This document shows positions 1 to 5,133 of a stretch of DNA of 8,147 nt, one piece after another. The position numbers were made by a program, and so were the translations under genes. This DNA is from Gammaproteobacteria bacterium RIFCSPLOWO2_02_FULL_56_15 (GTDB taxonomy: Bacteria; Pseudomonadota; Gammaproteobacteria; Eutrophobiales; Eutrophobiaceae), in assembly GCA_001801825.1 (NCBI GenBank), contig MGYR01000037.1, positions 1-8,147 of the forward strand, read 5' to 3'. Below the pieces are notes generated by a model. That model was not told the origin of the DNA, made no database searches, and saw only the letters and a list, made by a program, of their open reading frames with translations. Position 1 is the first letter of the stretch; each line of letters starts with the position of its first letter.

Positions 1-134
1 GCCATCTCGGTCAAAGTCCAGGCCGAAATCATCAGACTCTCTTTACGCTGACTTTCGAACCGAGCCACAAGATCGGCCGCGCCGGGCTCTCGAAAAAAGA
101 TCGCGCCCAGCACCGAAGTATCGAGGTAGATCAC
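1..134 (-). CDS. vapC: VapC-type PIN-domain toxin, N-terminal part (runs off left edge)
   Basis: Seen: a GTG codon at 134-132 overlaps the antitoxin stop in a GTGA arrangement, and the frame stays open to the edge, giving 44 residues. The start reads V/M-I-Y-L-D-T-S-V-L-G, the classic PIN opening with the first metal-binding Asp at residue 5. The segment T-L-T-E-M at about 40-44 supplies the second conserved acidic residue, Glu43. Known: VapC toxins are Mg2+-dependent ribonucleases that cut tRNA or rRNA and are held inactive by the cognate antitoxin. Full-length members have about 130 residues, so roughly two thirds lie outside the window, including the remaining catalytic acids. Whether the toxin is intact cannot be judged. 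The 4-nt overlap implies translational coupling to the antitoxin. Confidence 0.85.
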   Translation of the reverse strand, partial: MIYLDTSVLGAIFFREPGAADLVARFESQRKESLMISAWTLTEM

Positions 135-358
135 AGCAGATCCTGCTCGCGCATTTCGGCAACAGTCAAACCCGACGTTGACGGTGCAGACACCCAATTG
201 CGCAAGTCAGACCAGTCGAAGCCCCCGGATCGCGGCTCGGGAACGAGACGCGCCACTGGCTTTCCCCGGCGGGTAATGACCACACCCTGGCCTGCCTCAA
301 CTTCGTCAAGTAAGGCGGATAGATGCGACTTGGCATCAGCTACTGTGGCAGTTTTCAT
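131..358 (-). CDS. Phd/YefM-family antitoxin
   Basis: A 75-residue protein. Residues 1-45 (M-K-T-A-T-V-A-D-A-K-S-H-L-S followed by V-V-I-T-R-R-G-K-P-V-A-R-L) match the Phd/YefM DNA-binding fold, and the acidic, hydrophobic tail (W-S-D-L-R ending E-Q-D-L-L) is the usual toxin-wrapping segment. I chose ATG at 358 because GAAGGGG lies 7 nt upstream; a TTG two codons earlier (364) is possible but would sit too close to that site. Known: such antitoxins neutralise the partner toxin and repress their own operon as dimers. The partner here is a PIN toxin rather than Doc or YoeB, a common mix for this fold, and the two genes overlap by 4 nt. Confidence 0.88.
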   Translation of the reverse strand: MKTATVADAKSHLSALLDEVEAGQGVVITRRGKPVARLVPEPRSGGFDWSDLRNWVSAPSTSGLTVAEMREQDLL

Positions 359-375
359 GGTCAAGCCCCTTCAAA

Positions 376-421
376 TGGTCATATTAATGATCATTTTCAA
401 TCTTGTTGGTCATCTTGTAAA
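376..421 (-). promoter_or_regulatory. Candidate promoter/operator of the toxin-antitoxin operon
   Basis: Read on the minus strand, TTTACA (421-416) is followed after 17 nt by GAAAAT (398-393), an acceptable -35 and a weak -10. The heptamer TGRTCAT occurs three times on the plus strand (376-382, 388-394, 407-413). The middle copy sits in the perfect 10-bp palindrome AATGATCATT (386-395), next to and overlapping the -10. This fits an autorepressor operator, as expected for this antitoxin class. Assignment is by inspection only. Confidence 0.4.
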
Positions 422-521
422 GCGCTTTGGCCTACAATTTCGCCACCGCCTGTCACTCGAAAAATGCCCATGTAATATGGTAATCGGCTTCGCGGATGAC
501 CTAAGCTTCAATGAAGGATGC

Positions 522-605
522 TAAGCGGCCGTATCTGGAGATAGATTAATCAGACAGTACCCGCCACATAGCCGATGGCTATATTAAGATTATTTATCAT
601 CCATG
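522..605 (+). repeat. Inverted repeat copy A (84 bp)
   Basis: The reverse complement of 3571-3654 aligns here without gaps, 73 of 84 positions identical by hand count. The core at 551-572 (CAGACAGTACCC through ACATAGC) is identical over 22 nt. The outer end reads TAAGCGGCCGTATCTGGAG. Within it, 568-582 forms a hairpin with a 6-bp stem (ATAGCC / GGCTAT) and 3-nt loop that is disrupted in copy B. The inner end covers the stop codon of the secreted hypothetical gene. No 8-bp target duplication is visible next to the pair. Confidence 0.85.
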
Positions 606-1219
606 CCGTGATAAGTATCTCTGCTATTTCGTAATTCTTCCGTGAGTGCGAAGATTTCCTGCATCGCATCAAGCAACTCCGGATTCTCCTTTGCCAACTC
701 TTTCACCTTGTCTTTGAAGATTGGAAACCGGTAAGTAAATACATTTCTAGTAGATGGCGACGGTCCACCGTAATTACTGTATTCACCTATTAAGGCTAGA
801 TACTCAGATGCATTATCGGCTGTCGCCCTGTGGTAGAAGTTCGGGCGACACATTCTCTTCTTGAGAAGCGTACCAGTACGCGCCTCCATGCGACAGTGTA
901 TGTCGTACATATCATCATCATTGAGTTCGTTGAAAATATCAAAGGCACGATCTTCGGCCTGTATGATTTGTTGTTGCAGGGTGAAGATTTGTTGCTGCCC
1001 TATTACCGTAATTTCTTCTATGGTTACTTCCTGTTCCTCAGATTCGTCATCACTAATCGGGTAGCCCTGTAGCCTGGGTTCGACTGGTAAAACATCATCG
1101 GGCGATGTCATTGCCTCGTTATCGTCAGCGGCAATGATATGCAAAGACAGGCATACAGTAATGATGAAAATACCTATCTTCATTGTTCTGAGGAGGGACG
1201 TTATGAATGCAATCTGCAT
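590..1219 (-). CDS. Secreted conserved hypothetical protein with C-x-P-N-F motif
   Basis: No function recognised. From ATG 1219 the product has 209 residues. I chose this start because GGAG lies 6 nt upstream; ATG at 1183 (K-I-G-I-F-I-I) is the alternative but has no ribosome site. Both give a signal peptide ending around H-I-I-A/A-D-D, so export to the periplasm or surface is likely. The mature part opens with a very acidic stretch (P-I-S-D-D-E-S-E-E-Q-E) and E-I-T-V-I-G, followed by a Gln-rich helix. Next comes F-N-E-L-N-D-D-D, then D-I-H-C-R-M-E-A-R-T-G and K-R-M-C-R-P-N-F, which puts two Cys in the mature protein, and a charged helical C-terminus. From memory, small secreted gammaproteobacterial proteins share the I-T-V-x-G, L-N-x-D-D and C-x-P-N-F motifs. 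The gene points away from the aldo/keto reductase, and its last 16 bases, including the stop, lie in repeat copy A. Confidence 0.72.
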   Translation of the reverse strand: MQIAFITSLLRTMKIGIFIITVCLSLHIIAADDNEAMTSPDDVLPVEPRLQGYPISDDESEEQEVTIEEITVIGQQQIFTLQQQIIQAEDRAFDIFNELNDDDMYDIHCRMEARTGTLLKKRMCRPNFYHRATADNASEYLALIGEYSNYGGPSPSTRNVFTYRFPIFKDKVKELAKENPELLDAMQEIFALTEELRNSRDTYHGMDDK

Positions 1220-1394
1220 AGGCATCTCCGAGGCGATAATGAAACCACTGATTTCCTGTTTAATCTTAGTGTAGTGAGTACTGAAATTCCGAAAAATCAG
1301 GGTAAAACTGCCATCCCCGTGCAATCCGGGTTAGAATCGAACAAATCAATCAACAGTACAGGCAAATCGGGGGCACAGAATAAAGAGGTAAACC

Positions 1395-2348
1395 ATGATG
1401 GACACTCTGCCTAAATCAATCCTGGGCCGCACTGGCCTTACTGTCACTAAACTGGGATACGGCGCCATGGAACTTCGTGGTACGGATCACTTTCCGCGGC
1501 TGAGCGCCAAAGAGGCAAGCACGATCCTGAACTGTGTACTGGATAACGGCATCAATTATCTCGATACTTCGCCGGATTACGGTTATTCCGAACAACTGAT
1601 CGGCGATCGGATCACCCACCGCCGCAGTGAATTCTATCTCGCCAGCAAATGCGGTTGTCCGGTCGAGGAACCGGAGGTGCCTCATGATCAGCGCAAACCC
1701 CATGATTTCAGCCGGGCCAATGTGCGCGCCGGTGTCGAGCAAAGTCTGCGCCGGATGAAAACGGACTACCTCGATATCGTGCAGTTTCATGTCAGTCCCT
1801 CACGCACCGAACTGGAAGAAAACGATTCCGTCGCGGAGTTGCTGAAGCTCAAGGAAGCAGGCAAGGTGCGTTTCATCGGTATGTCCGGCACCATACCCCA
1901 TCTTGAGGATCAAATTGCCATGGATGTGTTCGATGTGTTCCAAATCCCCTATTCGGTCGTTGAACGCGAGCATGAGGACCTGATTCACAAGGCGGCACAG
2001 AGAGGCGCCGGCATCGTTATTCGCGGCGGCGTGGCGCGTGGGGTCATGGTCAAGGATGAATCGGTGATTGCTGAATATCCGGGCTTTCTGCAGCCGGCCT
2101 TCCGGGCCCGCCGCCGGCTCTGGCAGCAGACCAAAATTGATGATCTGCTGGAAGGGATGACACCGATGGAATTCATGCTGCGCTTTACCATCAGCAATCC
2201 TGATATGACGACCACCATCGTGGGTTCCGCCAATCCGGAGCATTTGCTCAATAATGTGAAGGTGGCGGCAAAAGGTCCGTTGCCCGCGGGTATTTACGCG
2301 GAAGCCTGTAAGCGCTTTCCGAAGGTGGCCGCCGAACAGGTTGTCTAG
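1395..2348 (+). CDS. Aldo/keto reductase family oxidoreductase
   Basis: A 317-residue (beta/alpha)8 barrel enzyme expected to reduce an aldehyde or ketone with NADPH in the cytoplasm. It opens with L-G-R-T-G-L-T-V-T-K-L-G-Y-G, standard for the family. The catalytic tetrad is readable: Asp57 (N-Y-L-D-T-S), Tyr62 (P-D-Y-G-Y-S-E), Lys85 (L-A-S-K-C-G) and His132 (I-V-Q-F-H-V). The cofactor segment T-T-I-V-G-S-A-N-P-E-H-L at 273-284 is present. Length is normal. AGAGG at 1384-1388 lies 6 nt before ATG 1395; a second ATG follows directly. The substrate cannot be read from the sequence. It is monocistronic, divergent from the secreted hypothetical gene and convergent with the downstream dehydrogenase. 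No convincing terminator was found in the 113-nt gap after it. Confidence 0.93.
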   Translation: MMDTLPKSILGRTGLTVTKLGYGAMELRGTDHFPRLSAKEASTILNCVLDNGINYLDTSPDYGYSEQLIGDRITHRRSEFYLASKCGCPVEEPEVPHDQRKPHDFSRANVRAGVEQSLRRMKTDYLDIVQFHVSPSRTELEENDSVAELLKLKEAGKVRFIGMSGTIPHLEDQIAMDVFDVFQIPYSVVEREHEDLIHKAAQRGAGIVIRGGVARGVMVKDESVIAEYPGFLQPAFRARRRLWQQTKIDDLLEGMTPMEFMLRFTISNPDMTTTIVGSANPEHLLNNVKVAAKGPLPAGIYAEACKRFPKVAAEQVV

Positions 2349-2461
2349 TGCGCACTCTGGAAGTCCTCTTTTCGGACAACCATGCATCCCAAACAGGCTA
2401 CGACTACGACATTATCGCTGATGGGCAAAATTTTCTGTTGTAATATGTACGAAAATTCGCG

Positions 2462-3286
2462 TTACCAGGGATGATCTTTCCCATCGCTATCCATGAAGCG
2501 TCCGGTATCCTGCAGATTTAATCCATCTATGGTCCTGATCATCTTACCAATCGCTTCTTCGGGTGACTCAAGACCGGGCATTTCCAGATTGCCGAAGCTT
2601 TCCACCCGAACACCGCCGGGGTGAAACATGACTACTGTTATCCCATCATCCTTGAATTGTGCGCTGATCAGGCGCATCGCACTGTTCAAAGCGGCTTTGC
2701 TGATGCGGTACCAGTAGTGATCCGGTATGGGAGAGCCGTTGGGCATGAATGGCGGAACGGAAACGGAGCCTGCTGCCGAGCTGATCGCGACGATCTTTTT
2801 CTGCCGACTGGCCTTGACGTTCTCGATGAAGGTTTCGGTGATCTTCAACGGACCGGCCACGTTCGTGTGGATGAAATCGTCCAGCAGCTGGTAGTCAAGG
2901 GTACCGAACAACTGGTTGGTGTTACCTCCGGGTTTGTCCAGAGGGTCGGTTCTGACCAAGCCTGCGTTATTGAGAAGGATGTCGATCGGCATCCCCTTAA
3001 GTTTTGCGCCTAGAGCTTCAATCTGCTCGGCATCCGTCACGTCCATGCGCTCGATACGTACCTTCGGATAGGTCGCTGCCAGTGATATCAGCGAATCGGG
3101 TGTCGTCAGGCGACGGTGCGTGGCGATAACGGTCCAGCCATTGGCGGCATATTGCTTCGCAAATTCGAACCCAATCCCTTGATTGGACCCCGTGATTAAT
3201 ACCGTTTCTGCCGTTACTTCAGCAAAGATCATTCCGATAGCAACAGCAAGAACCAGTATGAGATGGCTTTTTATCCACAATTGCAT
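2462..3286 (-). CDS. Short-chain dehydrogenase/reductase with N-terminal signal sequence
   Basis: A 274-residue classical SDR. The NAD(P) site T-G-S-N-Q-G-I-G is at 32-39, N-N-A-G at 106-109, a structural Asn at 142 (H-T-N-V-A-G-P), catalytic Ser170 (A-I-S-S-A-A-G) and Tyr193/Lys197 (Y-R-I-S-K). The usual ...D-G-K-D-H-P-W ending shows the C-terminus is complete. The overall pattern resembles the C-factor/carbonyl-reductase-like branch. Residues 1-27 form a positively tipped hydrophobic segment ending V-T-A-E, immediately before the first beta strand, so the protein looks exported or membrane-tethered. The start is supported by GAGGA 9 nt upstream. A cytoplasmic version starting at Met19 (3232) has only GGA too close to it. 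The upstream small ORF overlaps this start by 16 nt, which suggests co-translation. Substrate unknown. Confidence 0.92.
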   Translation of the reverse strand: MQLWIKSHLILVLAVAIGMIFAEVTAETVLITGSNQGIGFEFAKQYAANGWTVIATHRRLTTPDSLISLAATYPKVRIERMDVTDAEQIEALGAKLKGMPIDILLNNAGLVRTDPLDKPGGNTNQLFGTLDYQLLDDFIHTNVAGPLKITETFIENVKASRQKKIVAISSAAGSVSVPPFMPNGSPIPDHYWYRISKAALNSAMRLISAQFKDDGITVVMFHPGGVRVESFGNLEMPGLESPEEAIGKMIRTIDGLNLQDTGRFMDSDGKDHPW

Positions 3287-3573
3287 GACGGTGTTTCCTC
3301 TATTTGTTTATGTTTACCGCGATCTCGAACTCGGTGCGATTCTATTCGCATGAGCGAATCCAGCTTCTCTGTTACGCTGTACAACAAATGAAAACCGAAA
3401 GATCCAACTTCACTATGATGAGCGTCCATAGGCATAGCAATTTGCTTCAACAAATGGACATTTTTTTGATGTTCGAGGTGTACCAGTTCAGGGTTAATTC
3501 CATAGGGATCTTTTCCTAGTAGATGGCCTATAGTAGGCGTTTTATTAAAAATAATCCCAATCATTATTAGCAT
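3271..3573 (-). CDS. Small hypothetical ORF overlapping the SDR start
   Basis: Not recognised. From ATG 3573 it encodes 100 residues: a short hydrophobic start (M-L-I-M-I-G-I-I-F), then H-L-L-G-K-D-P-Y-G, a His-rich helical stretch (H-L-E-H-Q-K-N-V-H-L-L) and M-D-A-H-H-S-E-V-G-S-F-G-F-H. A helix with L-L-Y-S-V-T-E-K-L-D-S-L follows, and the tail is basic. Codon composition in this frame looks coding: purine-rich first positions, A-rich second positions. A plus-strand frame (3304-3519) is also open but less protein-like. No ribosome site precedes ATG 3573 or ATG 3564, and the start lies at the inner edge of repeat copy B. It may therefore be the 3' part of a gene truncated when the repeat arrived. 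It overlaps the dehydrogenase start by 16 nt. Confidence 0.42.
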   Translation of the reverse strand: MLIMIGIIFNKTPTIGHLLGKDPYGINPELVHLEHQKNVHLLKQIAMPMDAHHSEVGSFGFHLLYSVTEKLDSLMRIESHRVRDRGKHKQIEETPSCNCG

Positions 3574-3654
3574 GGATGACAATTGATATTAATATTGCCA
3601 TCAGCTATGTGGCGGGTACTGTCTGGCTAATTAATCTCCAGATACGGACGCTTA
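3571..3654 (-). repeat. Inverted repeat copy B (84 bp)
   Basis: Reverse-complement partner of 522-605. Its outer end on the minus strand reads GTAAGCGTCCGTATCTGGAG (3655-3636). The GTAA beginning recalls the terminal inverted repeats described for IS66-family insertion sequences, but no transposase is present and that link rests on memory of the family. The differences from copy A include a broken version of the small hairpin seen there. The repeat ends at the ATG of the small hypothetical ORF, with no further similarity beyond that point. Confidence 0.85.
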
Positions 3655-3923
3655 CCTTCCAACAGCAGACGACCGAATAATCAGATATCAGACCACCGGG
3701 TTGTCCTAGGTGCGGACGCTCACAAAATTAGCAAAATAAGTACTTCAAATGTACTATGTTAATTAGCATAACAGTGCTTGATGAACGATTTCTTTCCCCC
3801 ATTTACTCAGGAGTCGCCAAGTAATGCGACATTAGGTTGTAGTGTTTATACGGGTTTCAGACCAAGTTAAGTTGTGTCGACTAAGCAGGCGACCCCTGAG
3901 TAACACCAAATAAAATTTATAAA
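3655..3923. other. Gene-free A+T-rich region before the GGDEF gene
   Basis: No protein-like frame was found in any of the three plus frames or the minus frames I translated. It holds a partial third copy of the repeat end at 3709-3723, which matches 3641-3655 at 12 of 15 positions. It also has short dyads at 3739-3755 (AGTAC / GTACT) and around 3756-3770 (GTTA / TAAC). The 101-bp inverted-end element at 3803-3903 closes the region. A weak promoter-like pair (TTCAAA, 17 nt, CATAAC, from about 3745) could serve the downstream gene but is not convincing. Confidence 0.5.
3803..3903. repeat. 101-bp element with 16-bp inverted ends (MITE-like or RNA leader)
   Basis: TTACTCAGGAGTCGCC at 3803-3818 pairs with GGCGACCCCTGAGTAA at 3888-3903, 15 of 16 positions. 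The ends can be read as TA-CTCAGG ... CCTGAG-TA, which would fit insertion at a TA dinucleotide as in IS630/mariner-type elements. Inside, TAATG-CGA-CATTA (3822-3834) is a perfect small hairpin. GTCGC of the left arm (3813-3817) can also pair with GCGAC at 3826-3830, which excludes the long-range stem. The element ends 20 nt before the GGDEF start codon, so if transcribed it forms the mRNA leader. Confidence 0.7.
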
Positions 3924-4973
3924 ATGACTATCGAATCACTTGATGAGTATAGAACTCGTGATCAATCACTCGAAGGATCGCAAATCTTAATCGTCGACGA
4001 TCAATCGACTATGAGAAAAACCCTTCAAAGAATGCTTGAAAGTTCCGGTTCTACCGCAACGGTAGCGGCATCTGGAGAGGAAGCCCTTCACCTTTTCGAC
4101 AAAGATCAATTTGATCTTGTGCTGCTGGATATTTTGATGCCCGGCATGGATGGCTTGGAAGTGTTAAAAGCAGTAAGGCGAAAACATTCAATGTCCGAGC
4201 TTCCGGTCATTATGGTGACATCAAAGGATAGGGACGAGGATGTTGTACAAGCTCTGTCTCTGGGCGCTAACGATTACATAATGAAGCCTGTTGATTTGCC
4301 GATATTACGCGCCCGTATCCGTAATCATTTATCCCTAAAGCAAGCTGAAGATGAGCTTCGTAAGGCCCGTGAGGAACTGGAACAACGTATAGAGGAACGA
4401 ACTACTTCATTGCTGGAAACAAATAAAGCGCTTGTAAATGAGATCTCCGAGCGTAAACAGGCGGAGGAGCGGATCAGACTCTTGGCTTACCATGATGAGC
4501 TGACTGGCCTACCTAACGTGCGTCTTGGTAAGGATAGGGTTGCCAACGCCATAGCGTTAGCGAGACGAAATAAAACCACCGTTGCGCTTCTCTATCTGGA
4601 TCTAGATGATTTTAAGGAAATCAATGATAGCCATGGACACTCGATCGGAGATCAAGTACTCATTAAAACTGCAGAGAGAATGACCCATTGTGTCCGAGAA
4701 ACGGACACCGTGGCACGTATAGGCGGTGATGAATTTATTATCGTGCTGAATCAGGCCGGGGAGAAAACAGCTATTATCAAATCCGTTGAAAAAATAATAA
4801 CAACACTTACTGGCTCTCTCAGAATTAGTGGTCAGGATTTGTACATTAGCGTCAGCATCGGGATTGCTCTATATCCTGATCACGGGCAAACACCGGACGA
4901 TTTAATTAAAAATGCAGATGAAGCCATGTATTTAGTCAAGCGTAAAGGTAAGAATAAATACGCCATTGCATGA
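3924..4973 (+). CDS. Response regulator with GGDEF output (predicted diguanylate cyclase)
   Basis: A 349-residue cytoplasmic two-component regulator expected to make cyclic di-GMP from two GTP when phosphorylated. REC domain at about 19-138: acidic pair Asp25/Asp26 (I-V-D-D), phosphoacceptor Asp69 (L-L-D-I-L-M-P-G), Thr99 (V-T-S) and Lys121 (M-K-P). A coiled coil at 139-185 (E-Q-R-I-E-E-R-T and S-E-R-K-Q-A-E-E) leads into the cyclase domain: D-E-L-T-G-L-P-N at 191-198, D-L-D-D-F-K at 226-231 and the active-site loop R-I-G-G-D-E-F at 265-271. The product-inhibition I-site R-E-T-D (258-261) is intact at the standard spacing, so feedback control is expected. There is no DNA-binding domain. No ribosome site precedes ATG 3924 (the leader there is A+T-rich) and no other in-frame start exists back to the stop at 3897. 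No partner histidine kinase lies in the window. Confidence 0.95.
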   Translation: MTIESLDEYRTRDQSLEGSQILIVDDQSTMRKTLQRMLESSGSTATVAASGEEALHLFDKDQFDLVLLDILMPGMDGLEVLKAVRRKHSMSELPVIMVTSKDRDEDVVQALSLGANDYIMKPVDLPILRARIRNHLSLKQAEDELRKAREELEQRIEERTTSLLETNKALVNEISERKQAEERIRLLAYHDELTGLPNVRLGKDRVANAIALARRNKTTVALLYLDLDDFKEINDSHGHSIGDQVLIKTAERMTHCVRETDTVARIGGDEFIIVLNQAGEKTAIIKSVEKIITTLTGSLRISGQDLYISVSIGIALYPDHGQTPDDLIKNADEAMYLVKRKGKNKYAIA

Positions 4974-4990
4974 GTTTTATAGTTGGAAAG

Positions 4991-5130
4991 CGTATCTGTG
5001 TCTTCAAACTCGCCAATAACGGACAGGATACCCGGGGGGGCAGCATTACCTGGGACATAAGAACATCCAGCATACCGTGCACTATACCGAGCTGGCATCT
5101 CAGCGGTTTATTCAGTCTAAAGGAGATTAG
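4991..5130 (+). pseudogene. Tyrosine recombinase (phage-type integrase) C-terminal remnant, frameshifted
   Basis: Two adjacent frames together give a recognisable integrase tail. Frame one (4991-5035) reads R-I-C-V-F-K-L-A-N-N-G-Q-D-T-R. Frame two (5041-5130) reads Q-H-Y-L-G-H-K-N-I-Q-H-T-V-H-Y-T-E-L and continues to a TAG stop. In family members these are continuous, with two residues between D-T-R and the Gln; here only 5 nt separate them, inside a run of seven G (5034-5040), so one base has been lost. The box-II His (5056-5058) and the nucleophile Tyr (5083-5085), nine residues apart as in active enzymes, remain. The H-x-x-R box is degraded, and the N-terminal catalytic Arg and Lys are absent because the intact GGDEF gene ends at 4973. 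This is a non-functional relic marking past site-specific integration. Confidence 0.85.
5119..5125 (+). promoter_or_regulatory. Ribosome binding site inside the recombinase remnant
   Basis: AAAGGAG lies 8 nt before ATG 5134 and fixes the start of the beta-helix gene. It also encodes Ser-Lys-Gly near the end of the recombinase remnant, so the translation signal of the next gene is built from decayed coding sequence. Confidence 0.8.
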
Positions 5131-5133
5131 AGA

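Noticed and set aside
198..524. Plus-strand open frame across the antitoxin gene and its promoter.
   Set aside because: It is the antisense of the antitoxin plus intergenic DNA and has no ribosome site.
568..582. Terminator for the secreted hypothetical gene (ATAGCC-GAT-GGCTAT hairpin just after its stop).
   Set aside because: The stem is 6 bp and, reading on the minus strand, is followed by GTGGCGGG, not a T run; it is destroyed in repeat copy B.
522..605. Integron attC site.
   Set aside because: No R-Y-Y-Y-A-A-C / G-T-T-R-R-R-Y core pair, and the two copies are inverted relative to each other, not direct.
2361..2380. Possible terminator after the aldo/keto reductase (GTCC / GGAC around a T-rich loop).
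   Set aside because: The stem has only four pairs and no T run follows.
1800..2387. Minus-strand open frame of 195 codons opposite the aldo/keto reductase.
   Set aside because: Shadow of the reductase reading frame; composition is not protein-like (scattered His, Cys and Arg, no domain).
3803..3903. Known c-di-GMP riboswitch ahead of the GGDEF gene.
   Set aside because: The conserved core sequences I recall for the GEMM classes are absent; the element is dominated by terminal inverted repeats.
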